Assembly (NCBI RefSeq): GCF_000247695.1
Contig: NW_004624801.1
Span: 3,349,206 to 3,413,205, forward strand
Length of the DNA stretch: 64,000 nucleotides
Reading direction: 5' to 3'
Source of the DNA: Heterocephalus glaber
Lineage: Eukaryota > Chordata > Mammalia > Rodentia > Bathyergidae
Below the pieces are notes generated by a model that was given only the letters and a program-made list of their open reading frames with translations, did not search any database and was not told where the DNA came from. How positions within the stretch are numbered: position 1 is the first letter of the stretch; every line of letters starts with the position of its first letter. A program made the translations under genes and the position numbers. This document shows positions 10,412 to 20,279 of the stretch, piece after piece.

Positions 10412-10703
10412 TGGGGATATCCCTGAGGTACTTTCTGGTACTCTGCTGGCCTGCAGTTAATTGGTCGGGTACCAATGTGAAGGAGACCCCTCCCAGCTGA
10501 GACTCCTTCCTCCATGCTCAGCTTCCCTCCTCTTCAGGCCAAGGTCCTGCCCTCCACCTGCACTCCTGCTCTGGGCCTGGCTGGCAGAAGGTGCGTGGTG
10601 GATGACACATCCACAGGTCCCCTCTCCCAGGGGCTTATCATCACTTTGGCAAAGATGGAGAGTACTTCGTATTCATGCCTCTTCCTCAGTCTGAATCCCT
10701 TCT

Positions 10704-11264
10704 GTGGTAGACCGAACTGTCTCCTCCGAAAGTTCCAGTCCTAATTAACCCCTGTACCTGCGACTGTGACCTTGGTTGGATCTTTGCAGGTGACATTAAG
10801 AATCTCAAAATGAAGCTGGGCACAGTGGCACCCACCTGTAATCCTAGCTTCTCAGTAGGAAGATCATGAGTCAGAGGCCAGCCTGGACAACATAGCAAGA
10901 CCTTGTCTCCAAAACAAAACAGAAAGAATCTCAAGATGGGCTAACCCTGGAGCTAGAGTGAATCCTACACCTGATGGCTGATGTCCTTATGAGAGACAAG
11001 AGAGGGAGATGTGAGACACACGGACCCTGAAGAGATGCCAAGGAGGCCACATAAAGGCAGAGACAGAGAAGTGCTAAGTGCCTGGGTGCTGCAAGCTAGG
11101 AGAGACTTGGAAGAGAGCCCCTCAAACTTCCAGAAGGACCCCACCCTGTTGGCACCTTGGTGTTACAGTTCTGGCCTCCGGAATGTGAGAGAGTAAATTT
11201 CTGTTCTTTTAAGCCCCCAGTTTGTGGTCATTTATCACAACAGCCACAGGATACTAATGTACCT
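10704..11264 (+). mobile_element. MLT1-type MaLR LTR, split by a B1
   Basis: TGTGGTAGACCGAACTGTCTCC at the start, GTCCTTATGAGAGACAAGAG, then CTGGCCTCCGGAATGTGAGAG, AGTAAATTTCTGTTCTTTTAAG and CACAGGATACTAATGTA at the end are the usual MLT1 landmarks in order. The B1 at 10813-10923 lies inside. Confidence 0.85.
10813..10923 (+). mobile_element. B1 SINE inside MLT1
   Basis: GCTGGGCACAGTGGCACCCA and CCAGCCTGGACAACATAGCA. TSD AAGAATCTCAAAATG / AAGAATCTCAAGATG at 10798-10812 and 10924-10938. Confidence 0.95.
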
Positions 11265-11287
11265 TCCCACTTAGAAATTTAGTTTCA

Positions 11288-11505
11288 AGAGACTTCATCC
11301 TTTTTTTGGAGAGGGTCAGGTGCTGGGGATTGAACCCAGGACTTTTGCACACAGCTACATCCCCAGCCCTTTTTCATCTTTTCTTTTGAGACAGGTTCTT
11401 GCTGAGTCATCAAGTTGCCCAGGTTGGGCTCAGACTTGCAATCCTCCTGCTTCAGCCTCCCAGAGCACTGAGATCACAGGTGTGTACCGTCACACCTGGT
11501 CAATC
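11288..11505 (-). mobile_element. B1-dID (B1-ID dimer) SINE
   Basis: Reading the minus strand, a B1 unit (CCAGGTGTGACGGTACACAC...) is joined to an ID-like unit (GGGCTGGGGATGTAGCTGTG...) through an A-rich linker. B1-ID dimers are known from squirrels, dormice and guinea-pig relatives, which supports the clade call. Confidence 0.85.
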
Positions 11506-12437
11506 TCACTTGTTTTAGAGATGGATAAATAGAAACCTACAGGAGTTGGGTGACTCAGGAGTCTCGAGTTGAGCCTGAGTCTGAGGCCAGGGGAAGCTAC
11601 CCTGTGCCCCCAGTTTAGACTACGTGTGACGCTCGAGGTATATTGGCACCCCCTTGTACAAAGACAGGAAGTGAGCCCCAGGCCAGTCCTGATGATGCCC
11701 TTGGTGAGGAGCCCAGTGGCCTAGCTTGGGGGATGTCCCCCCTGGAGCTTCCCAGTGCCCCTTCTGTGCCCTGCAGCATATCCTGAGCACTTCCGTTGTC
11801 ATTTATTAATTAATTCATGGGAGCAAAGTGGATACCCAAATCGCTGCACAAACAGAGGCGTTAATTTTTAATCACCATCATTATGAGGCTCTTGTTTAAC
11901 TCTGGCTGCAGATTCCCTGAATCAGCATCACGCTGCTCCTTTCCCTTTACAAATGCACAGCTCTGAAAGGCCACCAGCTGGTGCTGGGAGCTTTAGAACT
12001 CTCTGGCTGTAGGGCCTGACCCAGTCAGAGAGCCTCAGGTCCTCTCCCCACACACACTGACCACGGAGCCTCACAGCCCGTGCCCTCTGGGCACAACGTG
12101 CCTTTGCCCTCCTCCCTCTTATCTTGTGCATCTGCCTGACTTCCCACTCTCACACCCTGAGTTCCTGGGAAGGGCACAGCTTGTGGCAGGGGACAGCCAG
12201 ACTTCAACTCGGGGCTTTGTTAGCCACCTGCCTGTCATCCTGGCCCAGGCATGGGTAGCCTCTCTATATCCGAGTCCACACTGATAAAATGGGACCAATA
12301 ATTGCTACCTCCTTGCAGCTGAGGGTCAGGGAGAGGCACATAAAGATGCCTGACATAGGGGAGAGGTTTTGTGAGTTTGCCTGTAATGAGTTACAGGATC
12401 TGTCTGTTGTCCTTTCCCCACCCAGGTAAGTAAGATA
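11506..12437. other. Intergenic, with a probable old MIR at about 12215-12350
   Basis: The MIR-like part has CTGATAAAATGGGACCAATA and GTTAGCCACCTGCC, reverse orientation. The rest looks unique, with no gene seen. Confidence 0.4.
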
Positions 12438-12862
12438 CAGAGTGAACTCAGTTCATTCTCGAGGGCTGGTTGTAACTCAAGTTGGTTGATGAAGGCTCAG
12501 GCTCCTCTACACAGCCTTCAAGACTCCTGTATATAGAAACACATTGGCCCAGGATTTCACAATTAACCCCACACAGGAAAAGATGTTGTCATGTTCCTTC
12601 CAGAACTCTTTCAGCATTAAATCAGTATCTGAGACCATTTGGAAGCACAAGTGGCCAGCATTTGGGTCGTAATTCAAGATTTTGTTCATAAGGTAAAATT
12701 AAAATTCCGGTCATAGGGCCGGGGATTTAGCTCAGTGGTTTTGCTGCCTGCTGCACAAGCGCAAGGACCGGAGTTCGATCCCCAGTACCAAAAAAAAAAA
12801 GAAATAAAAACAAAATTCCGGTCATTTGTATGTCAGGCCGGTCGCAACTCGAGGGTCCACTG
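12438..12862. mobile_element. Tc1/mariner-like (Tigger-type) MITE, longest form, interrupted by an ID
   Basis: Ends GAGGGTCCACTG followed by TA; the left end ACAGAGTGAAC after TA is decayed. Internal sequence is shared with 61713-62084 (ACATTGGCCCAGGATTT, GATGTTGT, TCTGAGACCAT). Non-autonomous: no transposase frame. Confidence 0.8.
12715..12811 (+). mobile_element. ID SINE inserted in the MITE ('CTGCACAAGCGCAAGGACC' subfamily)
   Basis: GGGCCGGGGATTTAGCTCAG at the 5' end and GAGTTCGATCCCCAGTACC plus A tail at the 3' end. Perfect 14-bp TSD AAAATTCCGGTCAT at 12701-12714 and 12812-12825. Confidence 0.97.
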
Positions 12863-12940
12863 TATTGGGAATGTGTGTGGCCCGATGCTCCAGGACCCTG
12901 GTCCTGCCCCCCTTCTCTGAGCTCATTATTTCTGAGGTCC

Positions 12941-13026
12941 CGGGCTGGGGATTTAGCTCAGTGGCACTGTGCCTGCCTCAAAAGCATAAGGTCCTGAGTT
13001 CGATCCCTGGTACCAGAAAAAAAAAC
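12941..13026 (+). mobile_element. ID SINE
   Basis: GGGCTGGGGATTTAGCTCAG, CCTGCCTCAAAAGCATAAGG, GAGTTCGATCCCTGGTACC. Imperfect TSD (TTTCTGAGGTC / TTTCTTAGGTC). Confidence 0.93.
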
Positions 13027-13041
13027 CTAATTTCTTAGGTC

Positions 13042-13994
13042 TCTGCCGAAAGGTGCCCTGGGGGTTTGGGCTCCCTGCCTGTCCAGCCATCAGTCCCCAC
13101 TGGCCCATGTCTAGCTGTGGCCGGGAGCGGCCGAGGTCAGGAGGAGCCCCTGGCACCCACAGTTGCTGCTGCTCAGTTCCACAGACAATGACCCAGTGTG
13201 CCCTGCCCCTCCACTGCTCCTTGTGTCCCAAAGATGCCACTTGGTAGGGACAGCTGTTGACCTCACAATGGCCACTTGAAGCATGGAGCAGGGAGATACA
13301 GCAGCCAGAGAGCTTAGTGTCCTTGAGTCGGTCATTTCTAGGACCTACACCCAGCTTCCCAAAGACCGTGAGCTCAGGTCTGTATGACCCGAAGCAGAGC
13401 TCACAGTGGAGCTGCAGTGTGGGAAGGGGCCCCCACCCCCTAGGCCTGTGGGACAACCAAGTTGGAGGGTGGCTTCCCAGTCAAGGAGACCGAACATTTG
13501 GGGGCCAAGGAGTCAGCTCTGAGCTGAAGGGGAGCCCTGGAAGCTTTCTCCCTGTACTGGTGCCACCCAGTGTTTCAGCTTGGCCCTTGAGTCATCTTCC
13601 TGGCCTCTAGTTCTGTGCCCAGAGCCCCTCCAGGCTGACCGGAGGCTGCTAAAGCCTCCTTAGGCTCAGAGCGAAAGTGTCACAGACCCTGGCTCCACCC
13701 AAAGCCTCGTAGGCCTTGTGGAAAGGACTCAGGACCTGCAGCCCAGGCGAGGTCACAGGCCTGTCAACAAAAGCAAGTTAAGCGGGCAGATGTGGCAGAT
13801 GGTGCCGGCTCAGGTAACACTGGTTGCTTCTTGTGCATCTGCCATCCTTCAGGCCGCCCTTGTCTGGCTTCTGGCCCACCTGGCCTTTGGGGAGCTATTC
13901 CTTCACTCGTTCACTCCCTCAGAGCTAGGCTTCCACTTCTCCTCATGCAGGGAAATTCAGAATGAACGGGACAGAGTCACTTGCCTAGGAGAAT
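13042..13994. other. Intergenic GC-moderate DNA, no gene recognised
   Basis: Several open stretches on both strands overlap one another without family similarity or splice support. Confidence 0.35.
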
Positions 13995-14440
13995 AATTCT
14001 CCCAGAATGATCACTCAAGGTCCCAATCCCCAGAGCCTGCCAATGTGTCATCATACATGGCAAAAGGGACTTTACAGATGTGATTAAGGATCTTGAGATG
14101 GGAAGCATATCCTGGATTATCCTGGTAGGTCTAATACTATCCCTGGGGTCCTTATAAAAGGGAGGCAAGAGGGTCAGGGGGAATGAGAGAGAGATAGACA
14201 GAGAGAGGCCTGCAGATGCTCCACTGCTGGCTTTGCAGGCAGAGGAAGGGACCCTGAGCCAAGGAGTGCAGGCAGCCTCTGGAAGCCAGAAAGTGACAGG
14301 AGACAATTTCCCTCTGGAACCTGTAGAAGGAATGGAGCCTTCCTGATGCCTTGGTTTTAGTCTAGGGAGAGTCATTTTGGGCCTTCTGATCCCAAGAAAT
14401 ACAGCATATTGTGTTGGTGTTGGGCTTCTACAATTCTGGT
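13995..14440 (+). mobile_element. MLT1/MaLR-type LTR
   Basis: GGGACTTTACAGATGTGATTAAGG, GGGGTCCTTATAAAAGGGAGG and AGGAAGGGACCCTGAGCC are in MLT1 order. The 3' end is decayed. Confidence 0.7.
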
Positions 14441-14476
14441 AATTGTAGATTTGCATTTTAGAAAGAGCCCTCTGAA

Positions 14477-14627
14477 GCCAGCCTTGGTTGCACGCACCTG
14501 TAATCTTAGCACTCAGGAGGCCAAGGCAGGAGGATTGCAAGTTGGAGGCCAGCCTGAGCTACATAGTGAGTTCAGTCCTGACTGAGCTACATAATGAGAC
14601 CTTGTCTTAAAAAAAAAACAAAAAACA
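14477..14627 (+). mobile_element. B1 SINE
   Basis: TTGGTTGCACGCACCTGTAATC, CCAAGGCAGGAGGATTGCAA, and the tandem GAGCTACATAGTGAG / GAGCTACATAATGAG before the A tail. Confidence 0.9.
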
Positions 14628-15469
14628 CCTGCTTCCTGCAAGGTCCTGGGGTCACTCTCCAAAGAAGGCTGATGAGATGGGCATCCAGCAGCACATGCAC
14701 AGAATCCAGCTCTTGCTGGAAAACAGCTCAGGGAAAGGAAATATTCTTCCCCCAGGCCAAAGTGTATTGTCCTTTCTAAAATAGAACAATGTAGAAGGTC
14801 AAGATGGATTATAATTATTAACACAGTTCTAGCTCAATGGACGGTTTCACATACCCTGAGGATGTGTGTTCACACCCGGATGGAGGGAGTCTCTAGAACA
14901 AGGATCTGCCTGCTGGCTGTGGTGGTGGTGGGGTGATTCTCCCTGCCCTGGCTGGCTGTGCTCAGCTCGATGGCTGGTGAGTCCAAGGTCACAAGTTGGA
15001 TCTGCCTCTGGGTTAGTTAGGTCTAGAGGAAAAACTCCATTATCACCATAGTCTGCCCTCCAGCTTATTATCTCAAAATAATTCTGGGTGGTAAGCCAGT
15101 TAGAGAGAGGGCAGATGGAAAAACCCCCTAGGCCTGACTCTTGACAGGAGGTCAATTGTGCCCATTTTGTGCACAAAGCCCAGCAGGCATGGGTGGCGGG
15201 AGTGGGGAGCACAGGGTGGCTCCCTCCTCTCAGCCTGGATAAACCACCGGACCCTGGAGCCAGAGCAGAGAGGGGCCCCCAGGCCCCCCCACATTGACCC
15301 CCTCCCTCACCATCCTCCCAGGGGTCCCCAGAGTCTATGGCTGCCCTGGCTCTCATTTCTTGGCTGGCCTTTGAAAGCCATCTCAGCTGATGATTCCGCA
15401 TTCAGATGTGTTTTCTCCAGACCAGCAGGCAGCTGCCACTGTCTCCATGAGCTCCGGCTGCTCTCACAA
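14628..15469. other. Intergenic, no gene recognised
   Basis: Unique-looking. The opposing open stretches near 14850-15400 and 15158-15628 are mirror shadows in GC-rich DNA. Confidence 0.3.
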
Positions 15470-15775
15470 AAGAGACTGAGTGGTTTCAACAACAGAATTA
15501 TCTCACAGTTCCGAAAACCCAAGATCAAGGTGCTGGCAGCCTTGCTTCCTGGCAAGGGCTCTCTTCCTGGCTTGCAGATGGCCACCTTCTTGCTGTGTCC
15601 CTGTGTGGCAGAGAGAGAGGGGAGTTGAGCTCTGTTCATTCCTCTCATAAGGACACTAATTGTGTCCCCACCCTCATGGTCTCAGCTGAACTTAATCATG
15701 TCCTAGACAGCCCACCCTCAAGGCCATCTCATTGAAAGGGCTTGGACATAAATTTTAGGTGAGAGGATACAAGTG
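15470..15775 (-). mobile_element. MaLR (MLT1/MST-like) LTR, reverse
   Basis: ACAACAGAATTATCTCACAG, AACCCAAGATCAAGGTGCTGG, CTCATAAGGACACTAATTGT and GTAACACTT are in the order of a reversed MLT/MST LTR. Confidence 0.65.
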
Positions 15776-15837
15776 TTCAGTCTGTAACACTTCCCACCAG
15801 CTTCTTCCTTGCCATTTCTCCTTAAAACGGCTCCTGC

Positions 15838-16196
15838 CATGGTTTGGATAAGTGTATCCAAAAGGTGCATGTAGTGGAATCTTTAAGAGGCAGGGCCTGA
15901 AAAACAAAACAAAACGAAAAAAGAGGCAGGGCCTGGTCACTGGGGATGTCACTAGGGATATGCTCTTGCAGGGGATTGTGTGGCCCCAGCCCCTTCCTTT
16001 TTCCCTCTCTCTTCCTGGCCATGCAGTGTGTGGTTTTACTTCATCATGTTCTCTTGCCATGATGTGCTGTCCAAAAGCAATGGGGCCAAGCGACCATGGA
16101 GTGATACCTCCAAAGCCGTGAGCCAAAATAAACCTTTTCTCCTTATAAGTTGACCACTCAGGCATTTGTTATAGTGAGACAGGCCCGACAAACGCA
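15838..16196 (+). mobile_element. MaLR (MST-like) LTR carrying a tail-only insertion
   Basis: CATGGTTTGGATAAGTG at the start, GTGAGCCAAAATAAACC and TTATAAGTTGACCACTCAGG at the end. A 21-nt A-rich insertion with 15-bp TSD sits at 15900-15920. Confidence 0.75.
15900..15920 (+). mobile_element. Tail-only retroposon insertion
   Basis: Twenty-one nucleotides of A with three C and one G, flanked by perfect 15-bp repeats AAGAGGCAGGGCCTG (15885-15899 and 15921-15935). No SINE body, so an extremely 5'-truncated insertion. Confidence 0.75.
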
Positions 16197-16662
16197 GCTG
16201 CCGCCCATCTGAAATCAAACTCTAGCTGCCACAGAGGGCTGCGCCCCCCGCCCCGTCTTCCCTGCTCAGCCTTGTGGCCCCGACCCAGATGCTCAGGCCA
16301 AAGGTGAGGTGTGTCCTTGATTGCTCAACAGCCTGTTCTGCTCTTCACAGCACCGCTTCCGCATCCTTTGGGTCTGGTTTAAATGCCTCCTCCTTAAGGA
16401 GTCCCAGACCGTCACTTATTCAAAGTGAGACCCTGTCCCAGCACCCAGCACGTATTTCCTCCAAAGCCCTGAGCACTAGGGAAAGTGTTCACTCATCTTC
16501 CCGCCCATCCACCGTATGTTCCCACCCTGCACCCCCAAGACTTTGAGGCTGGGGCCTGTGCTACATGGCAGCACCTCAGTGGCATAGTGCCAGGGCCCTC
16601 AGTATTTTTAGGGACCCAAAATATATTTTAATTTCTTTCTTCTCTCTCTCCCCCTCCCCCTT
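16197..16662. other. Intergenic, no gene recognised
   Basis: Unique-looking sequence up to a CT-rich run. Confidence 0.3.
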
Positions 16663-16735
16663 TTCAGCATTAGGGATCGAATCTAGGGCCTCACATGTGC
16701 AGGCAAACACTCCACCACTGAGCTGCACTTACACC
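16663..16735 (-). mobile_element. Old ID-related SINE
   Basis: AGGGATCGAATCTAGGGCC ... CACCACTGAGCTGCACTTAC, inverted. Preceded by a CT-rich run at about 16634-16662. Confidence 0.75.
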
Positions 16736-16793
16736 TCTGAAAATTTTTTTTATTTTGAAGAAGCAGATGTGAAAAGAATTCAGATCTGTTATG

Positions 16794-16891
16794 GACCAGG
16801 GATTTAGCTCAGTGGCGCCTCACCTGCCTGACAAGCACAAAGTCCTGAGTTTGATTCCTGGTACCCCAAAAAACAAAAACAACAACAGAAA
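16794..16891 (+). mobile_element. ID SINE
   Basis: ACCAGGGATTTAGCTCAGTGG ... GGTACC with an AAC-rich tail. Perfect 12-bp TSD AGATCTGTTATG at 16782-16793 and 16892-16903. Confidence 0.95.
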
Positions 16892-16903
16892 AGATCTGTT
16901 ATG

Positions 16904-17095
16904 CACATGTACCCACTCCCCATGAGGAATGTAATCACTGTAGTAGGCCAGGGATGTAGCTCAGAGGCACAGTGCCTGCCTGGCAAGCTCGAGGAACTGA
17001 GTTTGATCCCTAGTACCAAAAAAAAAAGAAAGAATGTAATCACTATGTACAGCAAACATGTACTGATAAAAAAAAATCTGTAAAATAAATAAATT
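16904..17095 (+). mobile_element. L1-like 3' end, split by an ID
   Basis: The outer parts (CCCACTCCCCATGAGGAATG ... GCAAACATGTACTGATAAAA) resemble the L1-like 3' end at 32149-32240. An ID is nested at about 16946-17031. Confidence 0.5.
16946..17031 (+). mobile_element. ID SINE nested in an L1-like 3' end
   Basis: GGCCAGGGATGTAGCTCAG ... GAGTTTGATCCCTAGTACC. TSD GAATGTAATCACT at 16927-16939 and 17032-17044, extended imperfectly to TAGTA/TGTA. Confidence 0.93.
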
Positions 17096-17317
17096 TTAAG
17101 ATGGAGTCTCACTGAGTTGCCCAGGCTAGCCTCAAAATTATGATTCTCGGCCGGGGATTTAGCTCAGTGATTTCGCCACCTGCTGAGCAAACGCAAGGAC
17201 CCGAGTTCGATCCCCGGTACCAAAACAACAACAACAACAACAACAACAAAAATTACGATTCTCCTGCCACAGCTTCCTGAGTAGCTGGCCTCACAGGTGT
17301 GTGCTATTGCACCCAGC
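17096..17317 (-). mobile_element. B1 SINE split by an ID
   Basis: ATGGAGTCTCACTGAGTTGCC and CAGCTTCCTGAGTAGCTGG ... CACAGGTGTGTGC are the two halves of an inverted B1. Confidence 0.88.
17149..17248 (+). mobile_element. ID SINE nested in B1, (AAC)n tail
   Basis: GGCCGGGGATTTAGCTCAG, full length, tail grown into an AAC repeat. TSD AAAATTATGATTCTC / AAAATTACGATTCTC at 17134-17148 and 17249-17263. Confidence 0.96.
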
Positions 17318-17367
17318 TTAATTTCTTTTAAAAGCACAAGAAAATATGTAGAACAAAGTAATGGTTT

Positions 17368-17465
17368 GGTTTTGTTTGTTTTGTTTTTGGTACCGGGGAT
17401 CGAACTCAGGTCCTTGCGCTTGTGCAGCAGGCGGCAGAACCACTGAGCTAAATCCCCAGCCCTAC
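17368..17465 (-). mobile_element. ID SINE ('CAGCAGGC' subfamily)
   Basis: Inverted, GGTACCGGGGATCGAACTC. TSD AATGGTTT at 17360-17367 and 17466-17473. Confidence 0.94.
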
Positions 17466-17473
17466 AATGGTTT

Positions 17474-18625
17474 TAATGTATAATACAAATGAATTTATCT
17501 TTATACCAACAGAGTCATAAATCAAATTGTAATAACTTTTATGGAAAAAGAGCCTATAAAAACAGCGTTAACCTGGGATCGTGTCTGTCTTATGTCCAGT
17601 TACAACCCCGGCACTTCCCAGACTACTCAGCATATTGTGGGTGCTCAGTAATTATCTGACAAATAAATGAATCTGCACTACAGATTGATTTTTCAGAGAA
17701 TACAAATTCAGACTCTTAGCAGGGAGCCCCTATTCAGCTGAGGACAAGGAAGCAGGGAGCCATGATTGGAAGAAACACCATTGATGCAGCTGGGTCTTCC
17801 AAGTCAGCCAGGAGCCACTGTCCACCTCCCAGCCTAGATCTGCACAGAGCAGCCCACAGGCCAGGCCACCGCCTTCTGACTTCACAGGGCCAATTAGACA
17901 GCTGCCTCTCTGCAGCCACTTCTCAAGTGTTCCCACACAGAAGCATTTCACTGGTTAAAAAGAAGTGCCAGTTTCTTTGAAAGGGTAAATTAAAGTGTAA
18001 ATACATGCATCACCCCTGCAGGACTCCAGACAGCTTTTCTTATTCTTTGAATAAAAAAACATGTGACTTGAAAATATTTTTATTTGTCTTACTTTGGCCT
18101 TTATGGAGAAAAAGGGAGATGGCAGTGTCTGGGGATATTTTTGACAGGCATGACTTGAGGGGGTGCTCTAGCTTCTAGTGCAGAGGTCAAGGATGCTGCT
18201 AAACACCCTGAAGTCATGGGTAAGTCCCCAGCAGCCATGACCAGACTCCAATGTCAGTAGTGCTGTGGCTGGGATTCTGGGTGAATCTAAATTGTGTATC
18301 CTGGGCGAGCAGCTTGGCTCGCTCGGGTCTGACCCTGTGTCGAAGTGGTTTTGCTGTCCCGTGTCTCAGCGTCAAGCCCTCAGCACCACGAAGCACCCGT
18401 GCAAACTGCAGCCCATGGGGTCTGTGTGACCGTGGCTGTGCCTTCGCCCGCTCGGCCACTTAGCAATGATGTGGTGGCCTGTGAACCCAGAGTCACTGGT
18501 CACAGTTCAGGGGCTGGGGAGAGCAAGGTCAGGGAGCCTGCAGATTTGGTGTATGGTGCATAGGTGTCACCTTCTGCTGTGGCCTCATATCGTGGAAGGC
18601 GTGCCGGAGTCTTCGAGACCTTTGT
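17474..18625. other. Intergenic, no gene recognised
   Basis: Mostly unique-looking. No exon supported. Confidence 0.3.
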
Positions 18626-18695
18626 TTCAGTGCTAGGGATCCAGGGTCTTGTATATGCTATGCAAGTGTTCTACCACACAGCTACAGCCCCAGCC
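18626..18695 (-). mobile_element. Old ID-related SINE
   Basis: TGCTAGGGATCCAGGGTCTTG ... TACCACACAGCTACAGCCCCAGCC; followed by a CT/CCTT-rich run to 18765. Confidence 0.75.
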
Positions 18696-18777
18696 TAGGT
18701 CCCTCTTTCCTTTCCTTTCCTTCCCTCTCTTCCCCCCCTCCCTCCCCTCTCCTCCCTCTCTCTTTCAGAGTAATATA

Positions 18778-18967
18778 CAGTGGACCCTTGACTTACAAAC
18801 TTGATCAGTTCTGAGGGCTGGTTGTAACTAAGTCAGTACAGCTGAGATCTGTATGTTTACCCAGGTACACGCTGTAGACAACAAGAGGCAGATGAATCTT
18901 CCATTAACCTAATTAACCCAAATTGTTTGTTCATATGTCAGGCTGGTTGTAACTTGAGGGTCCACTG
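18778..18967. mobile_element. Tc1/mariner-like MITE, short form (190 bp)
   Basis: Starts CAGTGGACCCTTGACTTAC and ends GTAACTTGAGGGTCCACTG, inverted with respect to each other and flanked by TA on both sides (18776-18777 and 18968-18969). No coding capacity. Confidence 0.92.
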
Positions 18968-19045
18968 TATTTATTTGTTTACTTATTTGCATTGTAAAAG
19001 ATTGCCACAACGGTACCTATTTATAAGGTACAGTGCAATGATTTG

Positions 19046-19143
19046 CACAATTTTTGTTTGTTTGTTTTTGGTACTGGGGATCAAACTAGGGTCCTTGCGC
19101 TTTCGAGGCAGGTGGCGGAACCACTGAGCTAAATCCCCAGCCC
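19046..19143 (-). mobile_element. ID SINE
   Basis: Inverted ID with a (TTTG)n tail. 17-bp TSD with one mismatch, TACAGTGCAATGATTTG at 19029-19045 and TACAGTGCGATGATTTG at 19144-19160. Confidence 0.96.
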
Positions 19144-19160
19144 TACAGTGCGATGATTTG

Positions 19161-19547
19161 ATTCGTATGTACAATGCATAATGATCAGATCGGGTGATTA
19201 GCATTTCCTCCTCCTTAAATATTTATTCTTTCTTAGTGTTGGGAACCTCTGAACGCCTCCCTTCTAGTTCTTTATAAAACACATAGTCAATTGTGTGCAC
19301 TCTAGTGACTCTCCTGTGCTGTAGAACACTGGCACTTTTTCCTCCTCTGACTGTGCTTTGGTAGCCATTGCCTGACCTCCCTCTATCCCCTCTCCTCCCT
19401 ACCCTTTCTGACCCCTGGCGAACACTTCTGCTCTCAACTATGTTAAGTTCTTTTAGCTTCTACATATGAATAAGAACATGGAGTTTTTGTCTTTCTGTAC
19501 CTGGCTTATTTTGCTTCACAGAATATCCTCCAGTTCCATCCCTGTGG
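19161..19547. other. Probable old L1 3' fragment
   Basis: ACTCTCCTGTGCTGTAGAACACTGG ... TACATATGAATAAGAACATGG ... TCCTCCAGTTCCATCC resembles a reversed L1M 3' region. No gene seen. Confidence 0.5.
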
Positions 19548-19562
19548 CTGAGGTCTTTTTCT

Positions 19563-19652
19563 TTTCTTTTTTTTTTCCAGCACTGAGGACTTAACTCAGG
19601 ACCTTGCTCCTTGGAGGCAGGCATGGCACCACTGAGCTAAATCCCCGGTCCT
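19563..19652 (-). mobile_element. ID SINE
   Basis: Inverted ID, CTTAACTCAGGACCTTGC. Perfect 15-bp TSD CTGAGGTCTTTTTCT at 19548-19562 and 19653-19667. Confidence 0.95.
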
Positions 19653-19874
19653 CTGAGGTCTTTTTCTAGGGGCATTGATCCTAACCCCAAGATGTGGGTT
19701 AGGGTTTCCACATATTAATTGGTGTGTTGGGGGCACAGACTGGAAGACTATCGCCCGCTGTTAAAGGCTGAGGATGTTGTCTGGGGCACCCTCCCTGTCC
19801 CTTCAGAGGTCCCAACAAGAAGTGTCAGAAAGCGTTGAGCTGTTTCTGGGTTCATCTTAACCTTGTGAGTTGAA

Positions 19875-19923
19875 TCTGCTACAGTCCTCCACTCTATCAA
19901 CTGAGCTATCGAAGGCCTCACTG
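19875..19923 (-). pseudogene. Truncated tRNA-Tyr(GTA) retropseudogene: 5' leader plus 5' exon, no tail
   Basis: The minus strand from 19915 to 19879 reads as the 5' part of tRNA-Tyr: CCTTCGATAGCTCAGTTG (acceptor strand and D-arm with A box), D-arm end, anticodon stem, and GTA anticodon at 19882-19880. It stops after tRNA position 37, exactly where eukaryotic tRNA-Tyr introns start. Eight extra bases (CAGTGAGG) precede it and four (CAGA) follow. The unit is bounded by perfect 15-bp direct repeats ACCTTGTGAGTTGAA at 19860-19874 and 19924-19938, so it entered as a target-primed insertion. No poly(A). It is not a functional tRNA gene: the 3' half, T-arm and B box are absent. Confidence 0.85.
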
Positions 19924-20184
19924 ACCTTGTGAGTTGAAACAGGTAGCTTTCTCTCTTTGCTTTGACTAACAGGAAGCTCAGAGTCCAGTTTGTAGTCCAC
20001 CTCTGAGAACCGTGTAGGCCCACCCAGAGAACAATCCTATGTGTTCCCTTTTGGTTCACTGTACCGTCTGTTCTAGCATTGTTTTCTCTCTGATCTATTT
20101 TTATCCTATTGTGTTCTATGTGTTTTTGTAAGTTGCCTCCAAATCTTTTTGGAACAAAGTACGGCATAAAAGAACAGAATTCAG

Positions 20185-20263
20185 GGCCGTGGATTTAGCT
20201 CAGTGGTTTCGCCACCTGCTGCACAAGCACAAGGACCTGAGTTTGATCCCCAGTACCAAAAAA
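20185..20263 (+). mobile_element. ID SINE ('CTGCACAAGC' subfamily)
   Basis: GGCCGTGGATTTAGCTCAG ... GAGTTTGATCCCCAGTACC. TSD AAAGAACAGAATTCAG / AAAGAACAAAATTCAG at 20169-20184 and 20264-20279. Confidence 0.96.
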
Positions 20264-20279
20264 AAAGAACAAAATTCAG

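Noticed and set aside
12715..12811. ID copies with good A and B boxes taken as tRNA genes
   Set aside because: They lack a closed cloverleaf and acceptor pairing, carry A tails and TSDs, and recur dozens of times: SINEs, not tRNA genes.
13977..14540. 187-codon minus-strand frame
   Set aside because: Runs through an MLT1-type LTR into a B1; accidental.
19748..20167. 139-codon minus-strand frame across the tRNA-Tyr fragment
   Set aside because: No domain; includes the retro-inserted tRNA piece and its duplicated flanks, so not an evolved coding frame.
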